A stretch of DNA of 64,000 nucleotides from Gammaproteobacteria bacterium (lineage in GTDB: Bacteria > Pseudomonadota > Gammaproteobacteria > Steroidobacterales > GCA-2729495), in assembly GCA_030746435.1 (NCBI GenBank), contig JASLMV010000001.1, positions 218,735 through 282,734 on the forward strand, read 5' to 3'. Positions 27,443 to 36,432 of the stretch are shown here, in pieces. Positions within the stretch are counted from its first letter, which is position 1. Each line of letters starts with the position of its first letter. The translations under genes were made by a program, and so were the position numbers. Below the pieces are notes generated by a model that was not told the DNA's origin, did not search any database, and saw only the letters and a program-made list of their open reading frames with translations.

Positions 27443-28312
27443 ATGCGCCCACTGCTCTTTGTAGCAACCCTTCTTATAATGGCCGGAAACGCCCTTGCGG
27501 CGGACGGGAAGCAGTATGGTGACGGGGATCGAACCGCGGGCAGTAAAGCCTCGCTGCCCCTCTGGGAGATGAAACTGGCCGGCTTCGGCCGCGTCGGGGC
27601 CGCCTATCCTGCGTCCGAAGAAATCGAGACCAATGTATTTCCGGCGCCCTTTCCGATTTACCGTGGAAAAATCCTCCGGCTCGGAGACGACACCGATAAA
27701 CCCGTCAGGACCAGAATTTTTCAACGTGACCGGGTAAAACTCGACATCGACTTTGGCTTTAATTTTCCGGCCGACAGCGACGACATCGACGTGCGTGAGG
27801 ACATGCCGGACCTCGACCCGCTCGTCGAGGCAGGCCCGGAGTTCGAATTGCGGTTTGCGGATAAATACGCCGGGGGCGATCTGTACCTGGCCATTCAGGC
27901 TCGCGGTGCATGGGCCCTCGACGGGCTCGATCCGGGGTCCAAGGGCTCTATATTCACAACTGAACTCAGGTACGAAAAGTTTTACCCGAAAACCAAGCTG
28001 GTTCTAAAAGTGCAACCCGAGTGGGCGAGCGGTGACTACATGGAATATTTCTATGAAGTCGATGCTGAATTCGCCACGGCCGAACGGCCGGCCTACGAGG
28101 CCAAGGGCGGCTATCTCGGAACGAAGTTCGGGTTCTCGGTTAGCCGCCAGATTACCGACGATTTCGAGCTCATCGGTGGTGCGCGCTTCGGCAACTTCAA
28201 GGGCGCACGCAACGATGACAGCCCGCTGTATACAGACAAGACCACCGCCGGCGTATTCCTGGCTTTCCTCTGGAAATTCTGGGAGAGCGAGGCGCGGGCG
28301 ACCGCAGAGTAG
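27443..28312 (+). CDS. MipA/OmpV family outer membrane protein
   Basis: A 289-residue protein with a signal peptide ending at ALAADG (about residues 1-20) and then the MipA/OmpV layout: an early AAYPASEE segment, FPIYRGKILRLGDD, a run of amphipathic strands and a C-terminal aromatic tail (FLAFLWKFWESEARA). It should form a small outer-membrane beta-barrel. MipA is linked to murein-synthesising complexes; other members act as porins or adhesins, so a channel for a hydrophobic substrate is plausible here. It stands 91 bases before the second DUF1838 gene on the same strand, with a weak hairpin (CACAGC...GCTGTG, 28316-28333) between them. Confidence 0.82.
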   Translation: MRPLLFVATLLIMAGNALAADGKQYGDGDRTAGSKASLPLWEMKLAGFGRVGAAYPASEEIETNVFPAPFPIYRGKILRLGDDTDKPVRTRIFQRDRVKLDIDFGFNFPADSDDIDVREDMPDLDPLVEAGPEFELRFADKYAGGDLYLAIQARGAWALDGLDPGSKGSIFTTELRYEKFYPKTKLVLKVQPEWASGDYMEYFYEVDAEFATAERPAYEAKGGYLGTKFGFSVSRQITDDFELIGGARFGNFKGARNDDSPLYTDKTTAGVFLAFLWKFWESEARATAE

Positions 28313-28403
28313 CAACACAGCCGCGTAGCTGTGGCGGCGACCGGCCGTAGAAATCACCCTAGAAGCGGCAATGCGCTGAAATAACAACAAGGGAGTCAGA
28401 ATA

Positions 28404-29267
28404 ATGAAAATGACCATGCTCAAGACCCCAGCGAATGCTGACCAGAAACCGGATCCGGACCTTGACCTGGACGATCCCGAAACCAATTTCATGGCGATGT
28501 TGAAGATTCGCGGCGACCTGGCCGAAAAGGATTTCTTTTTCGCATTTCCCGGCGAGATGTGGGCCTCGATCCCGCAGGAAGGTTATACCCGTTGTTTCAA
28601 GACCTTCGGTATAGGCGCAGGTCGCATTGAAGAGGTCGACGAAGGCTGGCGTATATACAATCGCGAAGTGCTTTATTACATGGACCCCGACACCGGTGAG
28701 ATCCTGCAGGAATGGAGCAACCCGTTCCTGGGCGGTAAAAAAGTTGAAGTCTTTCACGTCGCCAACGATCCGGTAAACGGTGTGTTTACGCGCAAGGGAA
28801 GCAGCGTGTTGTCACCGCCCTACCCCTACGTCGCCTATGGTGACGACATCGTGTTCCAGTGGGATTTCTATATTTTCAGACCGGCCCATATGAGCCGCGA
28901 GGAATATCCGCTGTATTCCAGTGGTGACATGGATCAGCACTGCGAACTCTGGGGCATCCAGGGACGCAAGAGCGATGTACTGAACCCGGACATCACCTCC
29001 GGCCAATGCACGCTGTCGTGGTCGCGCGTCGCACAATGGGTCCCGTTCATGGAAATGGGCAACATTCCCGGCTACATGACCAACCAGAGCCACTGCGTGA
29101 AACTGCTGGGCGGCCCGACCGAACTGCCCCGCTACATACTGGACTACACGGAAAAGCATTATCCGAAGTACCTGGAAGCGCCGACGGAATGGAACGGCCC
29201 GCAAATGACCAGCCAGTATGAAGAGTTCAAGCATCATATTGACGCGAAGCAGGCCGGCAAAAACTAG
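28404..29267 (+). CDS. DUF1838 family protein without signal (paralogue 2)
   Basis: A 287-residue protein homologous to the other two DUF1838 proteins here, but with no export signal, so it is probably cytoplasmic. Shared blocks are FMAMLKIRGDLAEKD, DTGEILQEWSNPFLGGKKVE, the VEVFH-x3-ND core, YGDDIVFQWDF, WVPFMEMGNIPG and the final PRYILDYTEKHYPKYL. The recurring His, Asp and Trp residues look like a conserved binding site, but no function is established. GGGAG lies eight bases before ATG. The NTF2-like gene follows three bases after its stop, so the two are translationally coupled and probably act together. Confidence 0.82.
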   Translation: MKMTMLKTPANADQKPDPDLDLDDPETNFMAMLKIRGDLAEKDFFFAFPGEMWASIPQEGYTRCFKTFGIGAGRIEEVDEGWRIYNREVLYYMDPDTGEILQEWSNPFLGGKKVEVFHVANDPVNGVFTRKGSSVLSPPYPYVAYGDDIVFQWDFYIFRPAHMSREEYPLYSSGDMDQHCELWGIQGRKSDVLNPDITSGQCTLSWSRVAQWVPFMEMGNIPGYMTNQSHCVKLLGGPTELPRYILDYTEKHYPKYLEAPTEWNGPQMTSQYEEFKHHIDAKQAGKN

Positions 29268-29269
29268 CC

Positions 29270-29842
29270 ATGCGGCGGCGGGTATTTATTAAAAGCCTGC
29301 TGGCCGGGCTTTCGGGGACAACACTTGCGTCGACGGCACAAACTGCGGCGACGACGAACGATATAAATGCCGAAATCGGCGCGCTGCTGCGTGAAACCGA
29401 GCAACGCTGGGACAGCCAGAACACAGCCAGCCTGAAGGAACTCTGGGATACGGATGACCCGGAGCCTTTTTACCTCGCCGGCGAGCAGGGTGACTGGTTT
29501 AGCGGCTGGGATCAGCTCAATGCCTACCTCGACCCCAGGGGTGCGCCAAAAATCACCCAGGCCATACGGGTACGTTTCTACGATATCCGGGCGCGTTCGC
29601 TGTCGCCGGATTTAGCCTTTGCAGCCTACTGGATGCGCACAGACATGAAACTCGTGTTTCAGCCCAAACCCTTTGCCTCGGACAACCGGGTTGCGGCTGT
29701 ATTCAGACGCAAGCCGGAAGGCTGGCGTTATCTTGCCTACATGGAGGCCTTCCAAGCCCCGAATATGTATATCAATAAACTGATGGAAAAAGATGTAGCC
29801 GACGACTATCAGCAATTTTTCGACGAAGTCAGTAAACGCTGA
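29270..29842 (+). CDS. NTF2-like (SnoaL-type) protein with Tat leader
   Basis: A 190-residue protein with a twin-arginine-like leader (MRRRVFIKSLLAGLSGTTLA) and a single NTF2-like domain: LLRETEQRWDSQNTASLKEL, WDTDDPEPFYLAGE, a beta-rich middle and a C-terminal VFRRKPEGWRYLAYME. A paralogue lies at 58304-58954. NTF2-like folds include ketosteroid isomerase, scytalone dehydratase and SnoaL cyclases, so a small-molecule isomerase or dehydratase is possible, as is simple ligand binding. It starts three bases after the DUF1838 gene. The pairing of DUF1838 with an NTF2-like protein is the strongest hint that they share a substrate. Confidence 0.8.
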   Translation: MRRRVFIKSLLAGLSGTTLASTAQTAATTNDINAEIGALLRETEQRWDSQNTASLKELWDTDDPEPFYLAGEQGDWFSGWDQLNAYLDPRGAPKITQAIRVRFYDIRARSLSPDLAFAAYWMRTDMKLVFQPKPFASDNRVAAVFRRKPEGWRYLAYMEAFQAPNMYINKLMEKDVADDYQQFFDEVSKR

Positions 29843-29857
29843 CGCTAACCGTTTCTT

Positions 29858-30859
29858 CTACTTTCCCGGGAACTGTACGATCCCTGATAAAGAATTTTTC
29901 TCGCCAATATTATTGCGCGCGACAATTTCACTGTCGGACAGCCGGTACTTAACGACTTCACCGCTGAAGAAATTGCCGACGATAACGTGCTCGTCATCGA
30001 CACCCGGCGCTATCGCCGCCCAGCCCATGCTGCCAAGCTTTCGGTTGTCGAGCAGTTCGCCTGTATCGGGGTCGAGCACAATAAAGCCGAGGTTGGTCGA
30101 GATCAGCAGCCGGTCATCCGGGAAAGCGACCAAAATAAGCACCATGGGTACGCCCCAGTCCGGCTGAAGAACGGCAAGGTCGGGCAGCTGCTTGTTATTT
30201 TCAAGATCGTACTGCATCACCCGGTTGCCGTTCTCGGACACGTAGATCATGCGCTTGCCGTCATCCGCGAGCACGGTACTGGTTATTGCCAGAAACGGCG
30301 GTACCGGGTGAAAGTCTGTCTCGTAGTAGGCCAGCTCTTCGCCATCGCTGCTGTATTTGAAGATCCAGCCGTCACCAACCACATCCCGGCCGGGCAATAA
30401 ACGAAAGGTCGTCGACAGGTTCGGGCCCGCCGACGTGCTGCTGCCGGCCAGGTGCTCGCCGAAGTACAGGCTGCCATCCGGCCCGAAGGTGACGCTACTG
30501 AATGTCCTGTCGGACCATTTACGCACCGGCAGTTGCTTCGCGTCCGGTGTGAACTGCAACACGGCGGGTGTGAGCTGTGCGAAACCCCACAGCGTTCCGT
30601 CCGGGTCGAACGCGAGGCCGCCTATCTTGTGGCCCGTGCCCTCGACCCAGATCGTGCCCTTTACATTCAGGTCCGCATCGTACTGGAGTATCCGGCCCGT
30701 GCCGGCATGATCGTCGTCCGGGTCGTCCATGACCGTAGCAGCCACGAAAATATCGCCCCGTTCGAAAGGCGTAGCCGTCGATTCAGGCAGTTCCTTTGCC
30801 GATATTGAGAGGCAGGCAAGCAGGCCCGCGTATAAAAAGAAACCTGAGTTTTTCACCAT
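29858..30859 (-). CDS. Secreted SMP-30-like beta-propeller protein
   Basis: A 333-residue exported protein with a signal peptide (about residues 1-21, ending SISAKE) and six or so propeller blades (GRILQYDADLNVKGTIW, GLAFDPDGTLWGFA, SVTFGPDGSLYFGEH, GFIVLDPDTGELLDN). It resembles gluconolactonase/SMP-30-type sugar and ester propellers, but no complete metal site was identified by eye. The gene lies nine bases after the stop of the cytochrome c-GLUG gene and is probably translated from the same mRNA. A role in binding or hydrolysing a periplasmic substrate is inferred. Confidence 0.78.
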   Translation of the reverse strand: MVKNSGFFLYAGLLACLSISAKELPESTATPFERGDIFVAATVMDDPDDDHAGTGRILQYDADLNVKGTIWVEGTGHKIGGLAFDPDGTLWGFAQLTPAVLQFTPDAKQLPVRKWSDRTFSSVTFGPDGSLYFGEHLAGSSTSAGPNLSTTFRLLPGRDVVGDGWIFKYSSDGEELAYYETDFHPVPPFLAITSTVLADDGKRMIYVSENGNRVMQYDLENNKQLPDLAVLQPDWGVPMVLILVAFPDDRLLISTNLGFIVLDPDTGELLDNRKLGSMGWAAIAPGVDDEHVIVGNFFSGEVVKYRLSDSEIVARNNIGEKNSLSGIVQFPGK

Positions 30860-30868
30860 GATGTCACC

Positions 30869-32707
30869 CTAGCTACGTTGGCGCGCGACGCCACCTGGCG
30901 CACACCTGATTGCAGGTACCTCGGAACTTGTGCCGAGTTCCCATGCATAGTTGCTGCTCACCCGCTCTTCCGCTTCGACCTCACCGCTGCCGTCAGCGTC
31001 GCAGTACCAGTAATCCGGATTTGCCGCAGGCGCGGCGGAGGGCGTCCACTGGCTCTCATCGCCGTCGAGGCGGCGCAACGCCTTGTCGTCACTGGAATGT
31101 GCGCCTGCCAGATCACCCTCTGCAGTTCCGGATGCGTTGGCCTGGCCCGTGCCCGGAGTATCCCAGTAACTCGTCTGGACAATGCCCTCAGCATTCTTTC
31201 CGACCAGCCCCCCAACATCGGCCTGGCCCGTAACCGGACCCGTCGCATAACTGTGAAAAACGATACCGTTGTTATTGCCTGCAATGCCGCCGACGCCGGT
31301 ATTTCCTGCAACTGTTCCCGTCGCATAGGCATTGCGAATCCGGCTCTTTGAATTGAAACCAACGAGGCCACCGGCATTTACTTTGGTCCCGGTTACCGAT
31401 CCTGTCGCATAACTGTTGGTAAGAAGCGCGTCGGTGTTCACACCCGCCAGCCCGCCCACGTTCTCGTCCCCTGTCACATCGCCGGTCGCGTAACTGCTGA
31501 CCACGCGGCCACGCGTGTTAAGCCCGATGAGGCCGCCTATCCCCTGGCCACCTTTTACTTTACCCGTGGCGTAACTCGCAAAAATATTTGCATTCTGGTC
31601 GCCTACCAACCCACCGACCGCAAACTGGCCTTCGACATCTACGCTGGCATGGCTGTACGAGATATTGCCGGCGTTGGCGCCAACCAATCCGCCAACTGCG
31701 GCAAGGCCTGTAACCTTCCCGGTGGAATGGCAGTTGTATACCGTACCGAAATTCGAGCCGACAATAGTTCCTGTTCCGCCCCTGCCTTCGACCTGCGCGT
31801 TAACGAGTTCGATATTGCGCACCACCTTGCCCCGTGAAATCACGCCAAACAAGCCGACGCCACCCAGTTCGGGTGCGCTTATCGTCAGGTTGCTGATGGT
31901 ATGTCCGCGGCCGTCGAAACTGCCTTTGAAACCGTACTTGTCGAGGTCGTTCATGCAACTGCCGGTCGGCCCGCAGTTACCGATTGGAATGAAATTGGAT
32001 ATGGCTGCTGCGTCGATGCTGCGTACCAGTTCGTAATCGCGTTCGTTACGCTCGTCGCCGCCAAGCCCGGTGGCTTTACCCTCGCCGGTACCCAGGGTGT
32101 CGATAGCCTGCAACTGATGGATATTGCAGATCTCAAAGCGACCGTCATTATTGGTATCGAGGACGAACTCATCGGCGTTGTCCGGCGCCGCATCGTAGGC
32201 ATCGACGAGTCCGTCACCATCTGAATCGAGGTCAGGGTACTTATCGTTTGCAGGCCGGGGACAGCGCGATTCGTCCGGGAGACCTATAACCGCAGTCCTG
32301 AGGTCCGAACCACCTTCGGCGAGTAATGCACCGCTTGCGGTTGCGGCCGCGGCTACGCCTGAGGCATCGCCCGTGCCGCCACCCAAACCCCTCTGACTTG
32401 AATACCAGGCTGCCAGGTCTTTAAGTTGCTGATCGGATTTACCGATGATCGTTGCGCCCATGATCGCGTTGTTGCGTGAACGCGACTGGTACGCCTTAAG
32501 TGCCTCGTAGAGATATTGTTCGTGCTGGCCTGCGAGTATCGGGAATGCCGGCGATGGACTGTTGCCGTCGGCACCGTGGCAGGCCGCACAATCGGTCGCC
32601 AGCTCCCTGCCCCGATCGGCATTACCTTCTGCCACGACGATACTGCTAATCAGCAATGCAGCAATGCATGGCAACAGCATCCGGCGGACACGTAGTGAGT
32701 TAATCAT
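30869..32707 (-). CDS. Cytochrome c fused to GLUG repeats
   Basis: A 612-residue secreted protein of unusual build. A signal peptide (about residues 1-26) is followed by a class I cytochrome c domain with haem motif Cys40-x2-Cys43-His44 (CAACH) and a likely Met83 axial ligand (AIMGATI). Next comes an Asp-rich, calcium-type stretch (DLDSDGDGLVDAYD, LDTNNDGRFEICN). The last half holds about nine GLUG-type repeats of roughly 26 residues (VGGLVG...SYATG). GLUG repeats occur in secreted and adhesin-like proteins. So the protein could place an electron-transfer haem on a cell-surface or extracellular scaffold. It lies in a likely operon with a TetR regulator, a Rieske oxygenase and an SDR, and just before a propeller gene. 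Confidence 0.85.
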   Translation of the reverse strand: MINSLRVRRMLLPCIAALLISSIVVAEGNADRGRELATDCAACHGADGNSPSPAFPILAGQHEQYLYEALKAYQSRSRNNAIMGATIIGKSDQQLKDLAAWYSSQRGLGGGTGDASGVAAAATASGALLAEGGSDLRTAVIGLPDESRCPRPANDKYPDLDSDGDGLVDAYDAAPDNADEFVLDTNNDGRFEICNIHQLQAIDTLGTGEGKATGLGGDERNERDYELVRSIDAAAISNFIPIGNCGPTGSCMNDLDKYGFKGSFDGRGHTISNLTISAPELGGVGLFGVISRGKVVRNIELVNAQVEGRGGTGTIVGSNFGTVYNCHSTGKVTGLAAVGGLVGANAGNISYSHASVDVEGQFAVGGLVGDQNANIFASYATGKVKGGQGIGGLIGLNTRGRVVSSYATGDVTGDENVGGLAGVNTDALLTNSYATGSVTGTKVNAGGLVGFNSKSRIRNAYATGTVAGNTGVGGIAGNNNGIVFHSYATGPVTGQADVGGLVGKNAEGIVQTSYWDTPGTGQANASGTAEGDLAGAHSSDDKALRRLDGDESQWTPSAAPAANPDYWYCDADGSGEVEAEERVSSNYAWELGTSSEVPAIRCAPGGVARQRS

Positions 32708-32800
32708 TTGCTGGCGCCTTGTTCTTGTTCGTTAGTTTTTATTCCTTCTTATATCCCGAAAATACCACCGCCCGGGCCGACAACCAAATACGCAGGAGCC

Positions 32801-33595
32801 TTACAGGCACATACCGCCATCTATATAGATTGTCGTACCCGTAACGAAGGACGACCGCCCGGAGATCAGGTAAGCAGCCGCTTCACCTGCATCGTGTTCC
32901 GGATCGCCGAAGCGGCCTACGTGATGCTTGGCGGCGTTTTTTTCGAGCACGGCCGGCATGGCCTCATGCAGTTGCTTTGATTTTTCTGTTTCGAACACAC
33001 CAAACAGTAAACAGTTTATACGTATACCCTGCCGGGAGTATTCGAGAGCGGCTGCCTGGGTAAGCCCCTCAACCGCCAGCTTGGAGGCGATATACGGAGC
33101 CATGCGCATACCTGTATCGCGAGTTGCGCCGGAACTGATGTTAATGATTGAGTAGTTATCACCGGTCTCGGCGCCTTGTACGACAAATTGATTTATTGCG
33201 TGCTTCATGCCCAGGTAGGTACCCGTAATATTGGTCCGCATCACCTGATCGAAAGTCTCGATTGGTTCATCGGCCAGCAACTGGAAGTCGCCCGGGAACA
33301 CTGCATTATTGATGATCGCATCGAGGCGGCCGAACTTGTCCACTGCAAACTTAACAGCCTTCTCGTTGTCTTCCTCGTTGCAGATATCCATCTGCAGGTA
33401 CGCAACGTCATCCACGCCACATCCTGCGGCTTCTATTAGCCTGGCCAGCGCCGCTTCACCTGTATCGCTGTTGCGGCTCGTTATAACCACTTTTGCGCCG
33501 TATTGTGCCAGCCGGGTGGCCATACCGAACCCGATACCCATAGTACCGCCGGTGACAATGACGACTTTCCCATCCAGTTCTTTATTGTTTTCCAT
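32801..33595 (-). CDS. SDR family oxidoreductase
   Basis: A 264-residue classical SDR, cytoplasmic. TGGTMGIG (16-23) binds NAD(P), the structural NNA is present (IINNAVFPG) and the catalytic Ser-Tyr-Lys set is intact (NISSGATRDTG and YIASK). The last residues GTTIYIDGGMCL match the usual SDR ending. The start has GGGAAGAGC just upstream. It lies 51 bases downstream of the Rieske-PCP_red gene and likely oxidises or reduces a pathway intermediate, a common pairing of ring-hydroxylating oxygenase and alcohol dehydrogenase. Substrate unknown. Confidence 0.88.
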   Translation of the reverse strand: MENNKELDGKVVIVTGGTMGIGFGMATRLAQYGAKVVITSRNSDTGEAALARLIEAAGCGVDDVAYLQMDICNEEDNEKAVKFAVDKFGRLDAIINNAVFPGDFQLLADEPIETFDQVMRTNITGTYLGMKHAINQFVVQGAETGDNYSIINISSGATRDTGMRMAPYIASKLAVEGLTQAAALEYSRQGIRINCLLFGVFETEKSKQLHEAMPAVLEKNAAKHHVGRFGDPEHDAGEAAAYLISGRSSFVTGTTIYIDGGMCL

Positions 33596-33646
33596 AGCTC
33601 TTCCCTCAAATTCCGGCTGTGCCGGCTTTGTTTTGACCTGTTGAGT

Positions 33647-35080
33647 CTAAGCCGGCCCTTTCCCGGCAGAAGCACCGCCCATCTGCTTGGCCTGCAACTC
33701 TTCCAGTAATTTGACCGTGACGAAATTGGTACCGCGCTCCTTGGCCGCCTTTTCGGCATTCTCGATAATCATCGATTGCACGAAGGGTGGTGCCTTGTCG
33801 ACCCGTTCCAGTGCAGCGGTTTCCCACTCAAGTGTAGCATTCGACAACGGGTCATGCGGATTTACGGGTTCTGACTGGCCGTAGTCTTTCGGCCGCGTTG
33901 ACTCGACGTTATCTATATCGACGAAATGAAGTTCACTGACCGGCTTCTCGAATGGTGTACCGGCAGGTACCAACGCTACGGTGTCATAGACCCAGCCTTC
34001 CGGGTTCGCCTTGCGCGCCGGCGACGGGATGATGCGGACTTCCCGGTCAGGTTCCTTCAGGTTCTTCCGGTCGAGCTGCCATCCTTTCAGCCGCAACTTC
34101 TCCAGAAGGCCCCAGTAAGTCAGCATGATCTTGTCTTCGTCGTGGGTATAAATACCCCTCGGGTTCGGCCCGTCTGCCGCCACTTTCGGCCGCTGTGACT
34201 CACCCAGACGCTTGTCCTGATGCACGTTCTGCAGGTTGCGCCGGGTGTGCTCGGTATCGAAATCTTCCTCCATCTTGTAATTACGCAGGAAGTAATGACG
34301 CATCATCGTGCGGTGTTCGTCGATAGGGGTTGTGAACTCGTAAAAGATATTAAACATCCCCGAGCCAATACCGCCGATCTCGACCTGGCCGCGCAGCGTA
34401 AATCCGGGTACAAAAAATTTCATGATCGACTCCACTTTTGCGCCTTCTTCGCGCAGCGTTCCCCACACGCCTTCGCTCGGTGTCGAGTTCACGCGCATGA
34501 CTGACTGGAAGCCGTGGTCCGTCACAGTAACATGGTGTTCGGGTGCCTGGATCGGGTTTTCGTTTCCCTGGAAAAGGATTCCGTGCACTACAGGCAGGTG
34601 CACGTAGTCCAGGTTAGTGAACTTGGCAGTGTGGTAATCGGCCTCCCAGATTTCTTCATTGACCGTGAAGCGGAACGTATGGTCATCCCACTCCGGCATG
34701 TCGAAGATAGGTGATGCCGCATCCGGGTCGTCGCCGAGGCACACCCAGACGAGGCCATATTTCTCGACCGTGGCATAGGCATCGGTACGCGCCCGCGGGG
34801 CAAGCACTTCAACCTCGTGGTCCCGTCGTGAAGGAATCAGCGTACATTCGCCGCTACCGTTAAAGCGCCAGCCGTGGAATGGACACGCGAGGGTGCCGTC
34901 CTTATAGAGAGTGCCGTTTGCCAGGCTGGAACCCCGGTGGGGACATACATTGCTGATGCAGTTCGCTTTGCCGTCCGAGTCTCGGAACAACACGAAGTCA
35001 GCCCCCAGCATTGTTACTTTAACGGGTTCATCTGCCAGGTGTTCACTTAAACCTGCAACGTACCAAACATTGGTGTACAC
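33647..35080 (-). CDS. Rieske oxygenase with PCP_red-like C-terminal domain
   Basis: A 477-residue Rieske non-heme iron oxygenase. The 2Fe-2S ligands are Cys46-x-His48 and Cys66-x2-His69. The mononuclear iron site appears as Asn156, Asp158, His161 and His166 (NLDYVHLPVVH). The C-terminal segment from about residue 417 to 468 has the pattern W-x4-A...AP-x-FV-x-SMI...G-x3-VT, which resembles the PCP_red domain of protochlorophyllide reductase and is shared with the two flavin reductases in this window. I know no characterised Rieske enzyme with this tail. The start is GTG with a strong GGAGG site five bases upstream. The gene lies 27 bases after a TetR gene and before an SDR and the cytochrome c-GLUG gene. 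The substrate is unknown. Confidence 0.88.
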   Translation of the reverse strand: MYTNVWYVAGLSEHLADEPVKVTMLGADFVLFRDSDGKANCISNVCPHRGSSLANGTLYKDGTLACPFHGWRFNGSGECTLIPSRRDHEVEVLAPRARTDAYATVEKYGLVWVCLGDDPDAASPIFDMPEWDDHTFRFTVNEEIWEADYHTAKFTNLDYVHLPVVHGILFQGNENPIQAPEHHVTVTDHGFQSVMRVNSTPSEGVWGTLREEGAKVESIMKFFVPGFTLRGQVEIGGIGSGMFNIFYEFTTPIDEHRTMMRHYFLRNYKMEEDFDTEHTRRNLQNVHQDKRLGESQRPKVAADGPNPRGIYTHDEDKIMLTYWGLLEKLRLKGWQLDRKNLKEPDREVRIIPSPARKANPEGWVYDTVALVPAGTPFEKPVSELHFVDIDNVESTRPKDYGQSEPVNPHDPLSNATLEWETAALERVDKAPPFVQSMIIENAEKAAKERGTNFVTVKLLEELQAKQMGGASAGKGPA

Positions 35081-35106
35081 AATGCCTCCATATTATTTTT
35101 CAGTTA

Positions 35107-35739
35107 TCAGATAACAGTGCCAAGATCATGTTTAAGTGCGCGGGCAACAACCTTATTACTTTCGGCTGCACTGAGCCCCAGCATCCGCAACACCAGTATC
35201 TGGAAATATGCCGAAGCATCGTCGTCCGCGGTTCCGCTAAGCATATCCTGTACAACAGCAAGAGTCGCACCGCGAATTACCAGCGCAACCGTATGCGCAC
35301 TGTCCACACAAAACCGGCCTTTGCTAACGCCTGCACTAATCATCTCAACCAGGGGGTCTGCGCTACTGGAAACAACAAGTTCACGGAGGGTTTCACTTTT
35401 CACCAATGTCCAGCCGATGACCGGGTCCGTCATAGCGATGGACAGGGTCTGGCCGATATTGATTGCGATGGCTACAGCCGGATCATCTATCTGTTCGAAA
35501 ATAAGTTGTTTGGTTTGCCGGTCCTTCCGGAAAAACTCGCTGGCTATTTCACGTGCAAGCTCATGCTTCGATTCAAAATGATTGTAGAAAGAAGGCTGGG
35601 AAACGCCAGCATAACGCACGATCTCAAGTACGGTCGTAGCCTCAACACCGTTGGCCGCGAAGGCTTCGCGGCCCCCTTCCAGCAGCCGTTCACGGGTGCG
35701 GGCCCAGCGGGCATCCGCCTTGTCACGAGGGGTGCTCAT
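35107..35739 (-). CDS. TetR family regulator
   Basis: A 210-residue regulator with an N-terminal TetR helix-turn-helix (TVLEIVRYAGVSQPSFYNHF) and an all-helical ligand-binding C-terminal domain. It is the first gene of a likely operon TetR-Rieske-SDR-cytochrome c-GLUG-propeller, so it probably controls that operon in response to the substrate or a related compound. No obvious operator palindrome was seen in the short gaps on either side. Confidence 0.88.
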   Translation of the reverse strand: MSTPRDKADARWARTRERLLEGGREAFAANGVEATTVLEIVRYAGVSQPSFYNHFESKHELAREIASEFFRKDRQTKQLIFEQIDDPAVAIAINIGQTLSIAMTDPVIGWTLVKSETLRELVVSSSADPLVEMISAGVSKGRFCVDSAHTVALVIRGATLAVVQDMLSGTADDDASAYFQILVLRMLGLSAAESNKVVARALKHDLGTVI

Positions 35740-35781
35740 ACCGCTATTTTGCAGGCTACTAAATAAAAAGCAAGGGGTGGA

Positions 35782-36429
35782 TCAGCGTTGTGCCAGGCCG
35801 CTTTGCTCAAGGCGCCAGACCAGCAGGTCGAAACGGTCCTGGCCGAAGAATGGCTCCCCCTCGAATACGAGCAGCGGCACCCCCCAGTGACCGGCCGCTT
35901 CCTGGTCGCGGTGGTTTTGTTCGATCCATTCGTCTAGTTTCTCCGGTGCAGCGCTAACCATCTCTTGCAGCTCATCCGGCTCCAACCCGGCGCGCTCGAT
36001 CGCGGCATTCACTTCGGGAGCTTTGTCCCAGTTTTTTATTCCGCCAAAAATCATCCTGCTGACCTCGTCAATAAATGCCAGGCATTTGCCCTTCTCTGCC
36101 GCCGCTGCGGCCAGGCGCATAAGCTGTGTAATGAGCGGCTGTTCTCCCGGCTCGTCACTCATCGCGGCGCTGAAATCGACAGGGTCCGGGTCAGGCGATG
36201 CGATAGGCATACCATAAAATTCTGCCAGTCGTTTTGAGTCGAGCAGGAAATAGTTCAGAAATAGCGGATGCATTTTCTTCAGGATCGAAGGATCGCGTAC
36301 GGCCAGCGGATAAACCGGGCGCGCATGTACATCGACATCGTAGTCCGCCATGAGTTGTTTAACCCTTGGCATTAGCAGGTAACTGTACGGACTGCGAAAA
36401 GACCAGAAAAGATCGACCTGCAAACTCAT
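35782..36429 (-). CDS. DsbA-fold protein, HCCA isomerase-like
   Basis: A 215-residue thioredoxin/DsbA-fold protein that fits the 2-hydroxychromene-2-carboxylate isomerase type of GSH-dependent enzyme: FWSFRSPYSYLLMPR at the start puts Ser where the redox Cys would be, followed by an inserted helical domain and GVPLLVFEGEPFFGQDRFD near the end. Such enzymes isomerise aromatic breakdown products in naphthalene and related pathways. It lies three bases before the GlpD-like gene's stop in the same operon, so either it joined that operon later or the gene set salvages a shared compound. Function is inferred. Confidence 0.82.
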   Translation of the reverse strand: MSLQVDLFWSFRSPYSYLLMPRVKQLMADYDVDVHARPVYPLAVRDPSILKKMHPLFLNYFLLDSKRLAEFYGMPIASPDPDPVDFSAAMSDEPGEQPLITQLMRLAAAAAEKGKCLAFIDEVSRMIFGGIKNWDKAPEVNAAIERAGLEPDELQEMVSAAPEKLDEWIEQNHRDQEAAGHWGVPLLVFEGEPFFGQDRFDLLVWRLEQSGLAQR

Positions 36430-36432
36430 GAT

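Noticed and set aside
28316..28333. Hairpin CACAGC...GCTGTG as a member of the GNA-triloop family
   Set aside because: The loop is six bases (CGCGTA), not a GNA triloop, and only the CGCGTAGC part resembles the other elements. Not counted as a copy.
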